64,000 bases of DNA from Chalara sp. BL73 (lineage: Eukaryota; Ascomycota; Leotiomycetes; Helotiales). Both the position numbers and the translations under genes were made by a program. The stretch lies in assembly GCA_918026815.1 (NCBI GenBank), contig CAKJVC010000105.1, positions 105,431 through 169,430 on the forward strand, given 5' to 3'. Below, in pieces: positions 43,801 to 54,800 of this stretch; position 1 is the stretch's first letter; every line of letters begins with the position of its first letter. The notes beneath the pieces were generated by a model that was not told the origin of the DNA, did no database searches, and saw only the letters and a list, made by a program, of their open reading frames with translations.

Positions 43801-43858
43801 TGGCTTTCGTTGAACGTGTTCAGCTAAATATTTATTGAACATGTTCAACAAAGCCCTA
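43801..43858. repeat. Hairpin element K
   Basis: GGCTTTCGTTGAACGTGTTC..TTGAACATGTTCAACAAAGC. Both palindromes intact, loop of about 17 bases. Confidence 0.85.
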
Positions 43859-44204
43859 TATTTCTTTTAGTATATGTGCTTGTTTTATTGTTTGTGTATT
43901 TTAAATTATTAGTTTTTTTTGTAAGTATTCTTAAATTATATAACGTATATTAAAAAAAGTATCAATAAAAGCTTGTGCTATGCGCAAAATCTGCCCAATT
44001 GCATTGGTTCAGAAAAGATTGATTTACTAAGCAACTATGTAAAAGGTTCATTAACAGACAGGGCTCAACTCATTTATTAATAACTAATTATTTTACACAA
44101 AGCAATAGCTTTACAGCTTAACACGTGACCCAGCCATATGCTTTACAAGTAAGCTACACTTGCCAATTCTTAACAATATTCGTTAAATAATAAATATACG
44201 ACTG

Positions 44205-44429
44205 GTTGCTTCTGTTCAATAAGTTTATGTAAGCTGAGAAGTATATTGCTGTGCCAAATCTAATACTAATTACTTGGGTAATAATAGCATTTATGCAAAG
44301 TATAATTTATATCCACGAGTATACAATGTCATGTTGTAAAGATGTCGGAAAAGGTAATGACTAAGCGAGATTCTGTATAATTGCAAACTCACAAAAGCAA
44401 GCTACGAAACTTGGATACAAACCAATCCT
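44205..44429 (+). repeat. Flank B, copy 2 (related to 33236-33510)
   Basis: TATTGCTGTGCCAAATCTAA..ACTAATTACTTGGG and AAGATGTCGGAAAAGG match flank B copy 1. It precedes the second uS3 copy. Confidence 0.65.
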
Positions 44430-44962
44430 CGCGCTTCTCCGTCTCTTTTTACGCCGCCAAAGTCCAAAACCGTGGTCTCTCCGCCGTCGCCCAGTGCAAG
44501 CCTTTGCGCTACAAGCTTCTCAACGGTATCGCCGTTCGCCGTGCATGCTATAGTGTGCTCCGATTCATCATGGAAAGTGGTGCCAAGGGATGTGAAGTTG
44601 TCGGCTCAGGAAAGTTGCGTGCTGCCTGTGCGAAAAGCATGAAGTTTACCGACAGCTTTATGATCCACTCCGGTCAACCTGCCAAAGACTCCATCGACTC
44701 GGCCACTCGCCACGTTCTCTTTTGTCAAGGTGTGCCGGGTATCAAGGTCAAGATCATGCGTGGAAGCGACCTCAAAAGTAAAAGCGGACGAAACAAGAGC
44801 TTGCGAGACTCCATTACAATTATCGAGCCGAAAAATGAGCAAAGCGTAGTTCAGCCTATCAGCCAGGATTACGGAGCGAAGGCAGCTGCTGCTCAGGCTG
44901 CGGCGGAGGCGGCATGTGCGAGCGAGCAGCAGGGCGAGGAGGCACCAGCTGAAAAGCAATAA
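44430..44962 (+). pseudogene. rps3: Ribosomal protein uS3, C-terminal two thirds
   Basis: A continuous + frame from [17 protein letters not shown] through [42 protein letters not shown] and [11 protein letters not shown] to the tail [21 protein letters not shown] and a stop at 44962. Nothing before residue about 95 of uS3 is present in this orientation: the N-terminal part follows at 44965-45172 on the opposite strand. Dead as a ribosomal gene unless fused to an unseen start. Confidence 0.8.
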
Positions 44963-44964
44963 AT

Positions 44965-45172
44965 TCGGTGTTCTCGGGGAACTTGAAACGCTTCCGAATA
45001 AAAGAAGTAAGCTTGCGGATGCGCCGTCCTTGTTCGCCGAGAACTTCTTGTATGTATGTTGCGCGGATAATGATGTCAGTGACAGTTGGTGTAACGCGGA
45101 CCTTAACGCTAAAGTAACCCTTCTCTGCCAAATCACGCTAAAAGAACTCGTTCAACTCGGCGTAAAAGAGCA
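44965..45172 (-). pseudogene. rps3: Ribosomal protein uS3, N-terminal third, inverted
   Basis: Minus-strand reading gives FYAELNEFF, a stop, [56 protein letters not shown] and then diverges exactly where the + strand copy ends. It is the missing N-terminal part of the copy at 44430, turned around. One in-frame stop (Gln to TAG-type change) near 45140. Confidence 0.8.
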
Positions 45173-45224
45173 GTTCAGCCAAAAGAAAAAGCGTAACAGC
45201 CTGACCGTGCCGGACAATTAGAGT

Positions 45225-45315
45225 TTGAGGACTATACGTGCCTAGATCTAATAGTAAACCGCGTTTAAAAAGTCGGGTTTATTTGTTTGCAAGCGGCAGC
45301 TAAAGTTCGCACATT
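45225..45315 (+). repeat. Flank A, copy 2
   Basis: CGTGCCTAGATCTAAT..GTCGGGTTTATTTGTTTGCAAGCGG corresponds to 32945-33035 and is likewise followed by a hairpin element. Confidence 0.65.
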
Positions 45316-45317
45316 CT

Positions 45318-45350
45318 TAGTCTTTGTTGAACGTGTTCAACAAGGGCCCA
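45318..45350. repeat. Hairpin element L, single palindrome
   Basis: TCTTTGTTGAACGTGTTCAA then CAAGGG. Only one palindrome, as if the loop and second half were lost, or an ancestral single unit. Confidence 0.75.
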
Positions 45351-46210
45351 AAATACAAGCAGTGATATATGCCGGGTTGCTGTTGTTTTTATGTCAACGC
45401 CACAACACGAATCGCTTTGTGAATGCGCAGTATTTTGAACAGTTTATAATTGGCTGTCTAAAATTAATACCAACGTAATGTCTAAAGCACCCTTGCTCAC
45501 GGTTGGCTTTTGACTCGAAAGTTATTGCGCTTATTGGCTCTTTGGGAAAAGATACCAACAGAAAAACCAACAGTGGATTCGCAAAGAATCCCAACGCTTT
45601 GCTTACAGTGGCTTTTGAAAGCAATGTTAACATAGGAGCTGCTTCGCCTCGAAAAATGTCAAGTTGATAGCTGTATTCTCAAGCTATGCTGCAGGAATGC
45701 AAATGTTTTGTAATATATACTTTGTGGTATATACTATTACTTATTTTTATTTGCTTATATTTACAACTAGCTTCTTTTGCAAGCATAATCACGCCTCGGC
45801 CGGCTGCCTAGCCTTGGCATTGCCACGCCAGGTGACCCATTTATAGTTTATTTTCTTTTTCGCATTTCCAACCAAACTTTTCAACAGCTTTTCTTATCCT
45901 TTTTTCAAGTTATAGCCACTTCCTTCACAGTCAACTCCAGAAAACTTTCTATTTATATCAAGAAACTCTTTTTTCAATCCTCAGGATTGTTACAGCCTCG
46001 TCCGCCAGTGATTTCGACGCGTTGCTACTGTTGATTCAAATTTACTCCTGGGTTGCTTTTGCTTTATTCAAGTATAAAGTCAAAGTGTTTCCGACTTTGT
46101 ACCAATATACTACTACACTGTCTCAACTGATTTTTCTGTTAACAATCTCAAGTAAGATTCCTTTTTTTACTTATTATCCCAAATTTATTTTTACATTTTA
46201 ACTCGCGACT
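45351..46210. other. Upstream region of small secreted protein
   Basis: No gene is supported. A TATAAA at about 46074 and C/T-rich stretches 45870-46160 suggest the promoter and leader of the gene at 46211. Confidence 0.4.
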
Positions 46211-46501
46211 ATGCAACTTTCTTTGCTTGTTGTTGCTGCTACTCTTTTCCTAAGCTCACTTGCACTTGGCAACCCAGTCCCAGAGCCGGCTAAAGCAGTT
46301 AAAACATCACCCAGAGTAGGCACGGGTGCTCGCACCAAAGGGAAGTCACTCGGCGTATCGTCTAAATACCGCATTATTTGCAGTGGTGGCATGTACGATA
46401 CCTGCTTAGCCAACTACGTTGACAACAACAACTACTGCGATGGCTATGGAGTCTACCACAGCCTTAGCGATACCTGCCGAGAAAAATGCGGATGTCAATA
46501 A
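46211..46501 (+). CDS. Small cysteine-rich secreted protein (96 aa)
   Basis: MQLSLLVVAATLFLSSLALG is a standard signal peptide (cleavage about residue 20). A basic pro-like segment follows (residues 21-52), then a compact C-terminal module with six cysteines at 57, 65, 76, 89, 93 and 95, enough for three disulphides. Size, leader and cysteine-rich end fit fungal defensin-like or effector-type secreted peptides. The family is not recognised and no activity is claimed. Single exon, start at the first ATG. It stands alone at the right edge of the hairpin island. Confidence 0.65.
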   Translation: MQLSLLVVAATLFLSSLALGNPVPEPAKAVKTSPRVGTGARTKGKSLGVSSKYRIICSGGMYDTCLANYVDNNNYCDGYGVYHSLSDTCREKCGCQ

Positions 46502-47035
46502 ATGTAAGTTATGTCCAGTCGACCTGGTAGTGTCTAAAAATAACCTCAACGCAGCTATACATCCAACTTCTTTACTTATGCCCGAGACCAACGTAACCAC
46601 AGCGACCATTGACATTATTTGGCACAACGTTTACCGTCGTGAGCAGGATGATCAAAGTTTTGTTATATTTCGACGGCGGACTACTACAACTATCGAGCAT
46701 ATTTTAAGCGAATTTGTCAAGTTGATTGCAACAGGGATCTTTGAGCAAGTGATTAGTGTTAATGCATCTAAGCACATGTTTTGTGTTACAGTTGCTTGCA
46801 CTAAGCCGGTAAATGAAGTTATCGAGTTGATTGCAGCGGTTGGATAAATTTAGCACCGTGGTATATGTATTTGGCCGTGTTTTTGTTTTTAGATTGTTTT
46901 GATTTTTTTTGATTTTAGAAAAGGAATACTGGAGTTACGGTCGTCTGCTTTAAATAAACACGTTATCCTGATACTATATTTTATTATGTGTACAGTGATT
47001 AAAATACTTTTAAATGCAAAATTCTCGAAGCACTT

Positions 47036-47059
47036 AGTCTTTGTTGAACGTGTTCAAAT
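47036..47059 (+). repeat. Hairpin element M, single palindrome
   Basis: TTAGTCTTTGTTGAACGTGT then TCAA. A weaker related TGTACATGTTCAAGC lies at 47108-47122. Confidence 0.65.
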
Positions 47060-47182
47060 AGCTCAGACATTTATTTACATCAAAAACTCAGCAATTTCGG
47101 GCTTTTGCTGTACATGTTCAAGCATTTATTTATTATTTATTTTCAAGTTAATCGGCTATTTACAACATACTTTGAACAATAC

Positions 47183-47211
47183 CAGACCTTTGTTGAACGT
47201 GTTCAGCTATT
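47183..47211 (+). repeat. Hairpin element N, single arm
   Basis: CAGACCTTTGTTGAACGTGT then TCAGCTATT. This is the last member of the family in the window. Confidence 0.7.
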
Positions 47212-47213
47212 TG

Positions 47214-47644
47214 GTTTATATTTATATTTATTTATAATTTATAAAGCTAATATTTTACTTTATAGTATTTAAACGATTATAGTATTTTAAAACTAACTTG
47301 TAGCGTGTTAAAACTAGTTTTATAATTTAGTTTATTATGCTTTTTTATAATTTTTAAATAATTATAATATTTAAAAACCAAGTTTTAACGTATTAAAATC
47401 GATTTTACAATTTAATTTATTAAGTTTTTTATAATTTTTATTTTATTAATTGCAAAAATATTAATAATTATAATACTTTTAAATAAAAAATTTAATAAAA
47501 CTTAATATATAATATTAATTTAAACTAAATTATAATATTAAAAAATATTTTTATTTAATTTAATTTTATAAAAATAAAATAATTAATTTTTATTTTATAT
47601 ATATATAATACTAATTTTTTAATTTTTTTTATTTATATAAATTA
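47214..47644. other. AT-rich tract
   Basis: Almost only A and T. No gene. It is the left flank of the MULE. Confidence 0.6.
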
Positions 47645-47741
47645 TTTAAATAACGGCAAATATCTCAAATACCATCAAAAAGTCGATAAATATCTGAAAT
47701 ACCACCACTGAATTTGGAGGCTTTCTCATATACCACAAATG

Positions 47742-47934
47742 ATGGTATTTCAGAAAGCCACCAAATAATTGATGGTATTTGAGAAAGCCTCCAACACTCT
47801 TAAATTTTTAATGGTATTTCAGAAAGCCACCAAATAATTGATGGTATTTGAGAAAGCCTCCAACACTCTTAAATTTTTAATGGTATTTCAGAAAGCCACC
47901 AAATAATTGATGGTATTTGAGAAAGCCTTCAACA
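47742..47934 (+). repeat. 69-bp subterminal tandem repeat x2.8 in MULE
   Basis: ATGGTATTTCAGAAAGCCAC..TTGATGGTATTTGAGAAAGC..CTCTTAAATTTTTA repeats near-perfectly. The ATGGTATTT motif also occurs in the right terminal repeat, so it may be a transposase binding array. Confidence 0.85.
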
Positions 47935-48020
47935 CTCGCTGTAAGCACGTTGTAGGTACGCTGTAAGTAGAATATTGGCCAGAAATCAATGTACTTTTAT
48001 TGTTGTATTCCTAAAATCAA

Positions 48021-49991
48021 TTATATTCCATACGCTTTCCCAGACCTTGTAGAAAATCGTAAAGCTAGATCTGTAGGTTGAATAGAATCTTGATCGAAAA
48101 TATCGCTGTCGACTTCTGAAAAGTTATAGCTGCTATCACTTGTATCCAGCTCAATAGCCTGATCAACCTCTTCAATTTGTATGCCTAACTCTTGATCGAG
48201 GCGTGATTCCTCTTCTTCGTCGGTACTCAATTGATCCTCTTCTTCCTCTCTACTATCCTCATTCTCAGATTCCGATTGTAGCCATTCGTAAGCTCGTTCT
48301 CGACGTCCATTTGAAACAGGCTGATTTGTACAACGACGGCGATTATGACCCCATTCAAGGCAATTCCCACAGCGTGTTTGTTTTCTGCTCCACTGGCCTT
48401 TGCGTACGCGTTTTGTTCGAGGTCGGCCAGCTGCTTTGCGCAAAATCGGTGGCTTAATTGAATCGTCACGAGGAAGGTTTTCGATTGAAACTGGTAGTAC
48501 TGTATGGCGGTAAGTCGACTCGTAAGCCTGCGTAGTGAAATACTGATCAAAAAGCTCAATTGAATCGATTCGCAGAAATTTTGCAGCGGCAATTGCGTGA
48601 GAACAAGGCGATTGATACTCATTGAAATCTGTACAGTCGCAATACTTTTGATTCAAAACAACTACCCACTTCCGGCCTGATTCAGGATCCTCGACTTGCG
48701 CAATATTTTGATCTGAAAGATAAACTCGATATCGACGAGAAGCTTGTATTCGGCTTTTGAATTTGGCCATTGGCACGTTAGCAAGATCATTAGATTTGCT
48801 AGTTTCTGAACGCCTTTTGAACCACGTTTCAGTCGCTGCCAAATAAATACCGTCTAGTAATCGAAGAGGAGGCAAACGTCGATAATCACTCCAAACTGAA
48901 TTCAACGATTCGACAATATTAGAAGTATTATGGCCAAATCGAGGATATTTAGAATATGCTCTAGTCCAAAGCTCTTTGTCGATATTGCAAAGGTAATCGA
49001 AAGCAGGCGTACTTAGTTCTTTCAACTTCATCATTTCGGCTTTGAACAACAATGGCGTTTTAGCTTTACATGCTCTCCAGAAAAGTGGCTTCACTTTGTT
49101 ACCGAATCTTTGCTGTAAGTTATCTGCAATATGCTGACAACAGTGAAGATGAATTGCTGCAGGATACTCCTCTACTATAGCTTTCGCCATACCCTTTTCA
49201 CGATCAGAAATAAAAGTATGGCGACGTTGCAAAGTTACTGGAAAAGCAATCTTTAAATGACGTAAAAACCAGCTCCACCAATACTCTTCTTCAATAGGTA
49301 CTAATGCCCAGGCTAAAGGCACTACTTTGTCGTTGGCGTCGATTCCACAACAAATCAACAATATCATACGATATCGCGACTTTGTATGAGTTCCATCAAG
49401 AGCAAAGAACTGACGAAGCTGTTTTGCAGCTAAACGAAGAGGGCCTGGAGCAAAAAAAGCTGCTTGGAATACGTTATCAGCCTGCGTTTGAAGTACAGCG
49501 TAATTGTTTTCATCGATTTCTTTGAACCTTTCGATATAGCTAGGAAATAGCGCAAACGATTCAGTTTCATCACCATACATCTCGTCGAGAACAGCCTGCT
49601 TTACACGATACGCTTGAAGGTACGGAATTTTGTTATAAAATTGCAAGCGTTCAGTTGATTGAATTTGCTTTGGAGTAATTCTAGGATTCTCGATAATCGA
49701 AGAACGGTGATGAGGTATTATATACTCCAAACTGTTTGTATTTGAAGCTTGAAAGTGACTTGCAGGAGAGCAAGTATGGGGTTCCAGATGAGTTATAACA
49801 ACTCCTTTTCTTTTAGAATTACAAGCTCTAATTTTGAACTTGCAGTTACGCGGCGTTCGACATACAATATTGAATCGTTTTTTATCTGAATGAGTAGCTT
49901 TCCATGATTCAGAAGCGTTTGCAACAAAGCTTTTGATAGCTAACTTAGCTGAAGAAATATCAGGAAACGTAGAGCCTATTTCGAGAGCCAT
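48021..49991 (-). CDS. MULE transposase (656 aa)
   Basis: The N-terminus has a C-x5-C..H-x-C zinc-binding module (residues 44-74) of the WRKY/GCM/FLYWCH type that contacts terminal repeats in Mutator transposases. The DDE core follows: D199 in FFALDGTHT, D263 in FISDREKGM, then the CQHIADNLQQRF helix. A SWIM zinc finger CDCTDFNEYQSPCSHAIAAAKF lies at about 450-475 and a CCHC knuckle CGNCLEWGHNRRRC at about 553-566. The acidic tail ends RFSTRSGKAYGI. No stop or frameshift. It sits between the element's two inverted repeats and moves them by cut and paste (family knowledge). Confidence 0.92.
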   Translation of the reverse strand: MALEIGSTFPDISSAKLAIKSFVANASESWKATHSDKKRFNIVCRTPRNCKFKIRACNSKRKGVVITHLEPHTCSPASHFQASNTNSLEYIIPHHRSSIIENPRITPKQIQSTERLQFYNKIPYLQAYRVKQAVLDEMYGDETESFALFPSYIERFKEIDENNYAVLQTQADNVFQAAFFAPGPLRLAAKQLRQFFALDGTHTKSRYRMILLICCGIDANDKVVPLAWALVPIEEEYWWSWFLRHLKIAFPVTLQRRHTFISDREKGMAKAIVEEYPAAIHLHCCQHIADNLQQRFGNKVKPLFWRACKAKTPLLFKAEMMKLKELSTPAFDYLCNIDKELWTRAYSKYPRFGHNTSNIVESLNSVWSDYRRLPPLRLLDGIYLAATETWFKRRSETSKSNDLANVPMAKFKSRIQASRRYRVYLSDQNIAQVEDPESGRKWVVVLNQKYCDCTDFNEYQSPCSHAIAAAKFLRIDSIELFDQYFTTQAYESTYRHTVLPVSIENLPRDDSIKPPILRKAAGRPRTKRVRKGQWSRKQTRCGNCLEWGHNRRRCTNQPVSNGRRERAYEWLQSESENEDSREEEEDQLSTDEEEESRLDQELGIQIEEVDQAIELDTSDSSYNFSEVDSDIFDQDSIQPTDLALRFSTRSGKAYGI

Positions 49992-50311
49992 GATACGATA
50001 TCGATAAAATTACAATTGAAAGGAATAAAAGGATTTCAAGTTACAATAGTATTAAGGTTTGTGGGTCATGTGTTTTAGTCTCTTGGCGGCAAATGGTGGT
50101 ACGTCAGATATCTGCCAACAAAATGATGGTATTTCAGAAAGATTACCTGTAACTACTAGAATATCTGAAATACCATCATTTGGTTGGCAGATATCTGACG
50201 TACCACTGTTTCAAAACGGTGGTACGCCCAGAAAGCCTCCAAATTTAGTGGTGGTATTTGAGATATTTACTGACTTTTCGATGGTATTTCAGATATTTGC
50301 CGTTTAAATAA

Positions 50312-51878
50312 ATAATTAAAAAAATTAATTTTTAATATTAAAAATATAAAAAAAAAATTATATTAATTTTTAAATTTTTATTTATTTATATAAATTATTT
50401 AAATAAATAATTAAAAAAATAAAGTTTTAATATTAAAAATACAAAAAAAAATAATTATATAAAATTTTTTATTTAATATTTAATTTAATTATTTAAATAA
50501 ATATAAAAATTAATTAATATTTTAAATTAATTTATATAAAACAAATTATAAAATTTTAATTAAATTATATTTATTAATTTAAATTAATTAATTTAAATTG
50601 TTAATTATAAAATTATTATAATTTAAAAAAATAATTTAAAATATTTAATTTTAATATTTTTTAAAATTATTAAAATTTTAAATTTTAAAATAATTTTAAA
50701 CTTTAAATTAATTTTAAACTTTAAATTAATTTTAAACTTTAAATTAATTTTAAACTTTAAATTAATTTTTTAATTTTAATTTTAAATTAATTTTAAATTA
50801 TATTATTTTAAAATAATTTTAAAAAATATTTCTTTTTAAATATTTTTTTTTATATATATTTTAATTATATAATATATAATATAATAATTTATAAAATTTA
50901 TAAAATCGATTTTATAATTTTAAAATTTATAATAATAATAATTTTATAATTTATAATTTATAAAATTCGTTTATATAAATTATTTATAATAATTAATAAT
51001 AATTTTTTTTTAAAATATATAATAATTTTTATATTAATTTAATTAATAATTTTTAATTAATATAATAATAAAAATTAATATTTATAAAAATTATATTAAT
51101 AATTTAATAATTTTATATTAAAACAATTAAATTTTTTTAATAAATTTTTTATTAAAATAAAATATATTATAATATTATTTATTTATTTAATTTTTTTTTA
51201 ATTAATTAAAATTAAAATTAATAAAACGTTATATATTAAAATAATTAAATATTAAATTTTTATTCGATTAATTTATAGTTTTTTATTTAGTATTTAATTA
51301 TAAAACTAAATAAAATATTTTTTGTAACTTTTTAAAAATTATAAACATTTTATATAAAAAAAAAAAAAAACAATTTTACTTTAAATAAACTATAATTTTA
51401 AAAATTATAATAATAATTAGCTATAAATTTACGTATTAAAATTTAAGTTTTATACATTTTATTTTATTAAAATTTTTAATTATATATTTTATAATATTAA
51501 AAAATAAAACATAATATAAATATATACAATATTAAAAATACTTTTTTTTTTAAAATATTCGCTAAATAACTATATTATTTTTATAACAATTAAATTAATA
51601 GTTGTATAATAATAATTTAATTAAATAAAATTTAATTAATATTAATATAAATAAATAAAATTATATACTGTTTACTAAACTAAATATAATAACAAAATTG
51701 ATTACTGTTTATTATATTAAATATAATAGTAAAATCGATTATTGTTTATTATATTAAATATAATAACAAAATCGATTATTGTTTATTATATTAAGTGTAA
51801 TAATAAAATTAATTGCTATTTATTATATTAAATATAATAACAAAATCGATTATTGTTTATTATATTAAATATTAAAAC
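50312..51878. other. Extremely AT-rich tract with tandem repeats
   Basis: About 1.5 kb of nearly pure A/T with short repeats such as TTTAAATTAATTTTAAAC (50695-50765) and a 37-bp repeat at 51666-51871. No gene. Such blocks in ascomycetes usually come from repeat-induced mutation of old repeats (inference). Confidence 0.65.
51666..51871 (+). repeat. 37-bp AT-rich tandem repeat, about 5.5 copies
   Basis: Units of GATTATTGTTTATTATATTA then AATATAATAACAAAATC with slight variation. The last unit ends at the hAT insertion site. Confidence 0.75.
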
Positions 51879-54800
51879 CAGTGTATACAATTAGAGTAAT
51901 TACTCTAGAGTAAGTAATATTACGCTAACTCTAATCTAATAAAAAAGCTGTTACTCTAATCTAACTCTAATCTAATTTAATTACTTAAATTTTATTAGAG
52001 TAATTAGAGTAACGACACGTAATACCGGAATATTGATTTCCCGGTTAGTGCTAAGCCTAATTAAGGCTAGTATATTTAAATAAGCGGGTTTCGGCACGGA
52101 TAAACTTTTATTTCCGAACCTCGGCTTAACAAGTTGTCGAACTTGCTAGAAAAATCTTTGAATTTCTAATAGTTTATTAATAAAAACTTAATTATTAAAG
52201 CGTTTTATCGAAAAGTTTCTAACTAGTTTTATACTTATAAATCAAGATGTTGATTTCTAATACATAGAATTTAAAAGCATTTACTAGATCATTTTTTATT
52301 ATTATAAAAAAGTCGAGTTTTCAAATTGTTTATAATTTTTTTTAATTATACACAACAACTACTTATTATAACAACTTTATTAACTTTTTTATATAAAAAT
52401 CTTTTATATACTTTACTTTTATATAAAATGCTTTATCAAACTTCAGAAAAAACAAGTCAAGAACAAAATCAAATTGATTTTGTTTTAGAGCCGATTAATT
52501 TACAATTTTCTTGCTTTAAATATAAGTTATTTGAAAAGGTTTTAAATCCTATTCAAAAAGATATTAATAAACCAAGAACTTGCACAATTAAGTGCCTTTA
52601 TAAAAATTGCAAGTAAGTTATAAAATAAAATTAAAAAACTTTATAATAATACGATTATAGTAAAAAATATTTTAATCAAAGACTTTATGAATCAACAAGT
52701 AATTATTTAAGTCATTATCGGCACACACATAAAGCTTTTAATTTAAAAAGAGCTTTAGTAAGCGAAGAAAGTAAGTTTTTATTAAAGTATATTAAAAACA
52801 AAAACTAATTAACTTTTCGATAAATTATAGTTCTGATAATAGCTCTTTACAACAAAGTCAATTTTCTATTATTGACTCTTTTAGTCAATTAAGAGCAAAT
52901 AAAAAACCTAAATCGCCTAAAGAATTTGATAATAATAAGTTTAAAGAACTACTTTTAAATTTTATTATTTCAAATAATTTATCTTTTCGATCAGTTACTA
53001 CAGAATCTTTTAAAAAGCTAATTGAATTTTTAAATAAGTAAGTTTTTTATTTTTTTAATATTAAAAGCAATACTAATTGTGTATAGTAATGTGCCTCCGA
53101 TTTATCCTAAATTATTAAAAGACGAATTAAATTCTGTTTTTTTAATTAAACAATTACAAATTAAAAGCGAATTACAAGAACAAATAAAAACAAACGGAAG
53201 TTTTTCTTTAACTTTAAACGCTTGGACTGCTATAAATCAAAACGCTTATTTAAGTATAACAATGTAAGTTAACTATTAACTTTTTATTATTTTAACTTTT
53301 ACTGATTTAAATACTTTTAAACATTTTATAAATAAAGACTTTATATTAAAGTCTTATTTACTAGAAATAAAAAACTTGAAAAAAAAACACTTAAGCGTTT
53401 ATTTAAATAACGTATTATTAAATACTTTAAATCAATATAATATTGAGTATAATATTACAAGATTAGTTAATAAACTTTAATAAAAATTCAAAACTTAACT
53501 TTTTTTAGTATAATACGAAATAATGCTGCTTCGAACGATACTTTAATTAGTGCTTTTAAAAAGCATTATAGTATTAATAGTATTAAGTTCGAAAAAGACA
53601 TTGCTTGTGTAGCACACGTTTTAAATTTAGCTGTACAAGCTATATTAAAAGCGCTAATTAAAAACAATAACGATTATAACGCTTTTGATAATCAAAACGT
53701 TTATAATATTGAAAACGAAGACAACGAAAACGATATTGAAAATTTAACTAGTAAGTTATTTGTTAAATTAATACTATTTTTAACTATTTAATTATTTGCT
53801 AATAATTAAATAGATATATTTGTTTAGCGGAAAATCCGAAAAATTATTATTGGAATTAAATATTCTCAAGAAAATAAACGATTGTTAAAAGCTCAAATTA
53901 TAGCACAAAATATATTAAACCCTCATATTCCGCAATTAAGTAAATACACTTCTTTTTAGCTAGTAAAGTTAAAAATATACTAATTATTAATAAATCAAAA
54001 AACTCGCTAGTCTTCGACTTATAATATGCTAAAAGACTTTTTAAATCTTTGGAATCCTATTAAAACTGTTATTAATTTATCAGAAAGTAAAGCTTTTAAA
54101 CAAAAAGCTTTACTTTTGCTAACTAATAACGAAATTAAATATTTGGAAAATTGTTTAAAAATATTTTCTATATTTATTAAAGCAACAACAAAATTGCAAG
54201 CTGAAAAATACTCTACAATATATTATATTCTTCCGGAGCTGTATAGTATATATATAAAACTAGAACAAATTCGAGAAAACTTAAACGTAAGTAATTTATA
54301 TATATTGATATACAAATATTTCACTAATATTTTTATTTTAGAACCCGGTTTTTAGTAATGCTATTAATAAAGGAATAGCAAAGTTAAAAAAGTACTATAA
54401 TAAAAGCGGAATTAATAGCGCAAATAAAGCGGTTTACTTGTTTTTAATTTTAGATCCTCGTATAAAAAAAAAAGGTTTAGAAACTCTTTTAACTCGAGGT
54501 CAAGCTAGCGAAATATATAATAAGTTATATTCCGATTACCAATTGTAAGTTTTTAAGTATTTTTTTTTGAATATTTTTTACTAATTTTTTTAATAGCTAT
54601 AAAGAAGATTACTTACTATCTTTTCCGGAAATACAACAACCGGTTAATCAAAATATAAATCAAAATAAAAACGAGTTAGATATATATATTGATAATAACG
54701 AAGACGAAAATATAAACGAATTTAATTTATATTTTGAAGAAAAAAAATCAGGACGACATGTAAGTATTAACTTAAGTTTTTTTTAAAAATAAATAAAAAA

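Larger units (their letters stand above)
43016..44204. other. Intergenic with hairpin elements and shared module
   Basis: Holds the third GCGCTAG..TAAACGTA..ACGTGAC module (43255-43304), a GTCACGTCGCGTG..CACACGTGAC inverted pair at about 43499-43530, and hairpins J and K. No gene is supported. Confidence 0.5.
46502..47213. other. Intergenic, right edge of island
   Basis: An open frame of about 90 codons (46577-46847) is present but has no recognisable feature and I do not call it. Hairpin arms M and N lie here. Confidence 0.4.
47654..50302 (-). mobile_element. Intact Mutator-like element (MULE), 2649 bp
   Basis: Begins CGGCAAATATC and ends GATATTTGCCG. Inverted repeats of about 75 bp run inward (AAATACCATC.., AGTC..AAATATCT.., GGAGGCTTTC). 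A perfect 9-bp target duplication TTTAAATAA lies at 47645-47653 and 50303-50311, typical for MULEs. The transposase gene is full length, so the element may be active or was until recently. Its base composition is far less AT-rich than the flanking DNA. Confidence 0.92.

Noticed and set aside
46419..46847. A 142-codon + frame overlapping the cysteine-rich secreted gene
   Set aside because: Its first third is a shadow of the secreted protein in another frame; the rest has no recognisable feature or splice support.
28998..47211. GAACRYGTTC palindromes as transcription-factor or LexA-type operator sites
   Set aside because: A half-site resemblance exists, but the paired hairpin layout, presence in introns and 3' flanks, and pairing outer arms do not fit simple operators.
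28520..47213. Starship-type giant element
   Set aside because: No tyrosine recombinase (captain) gene or other hallmark was found in the segment.
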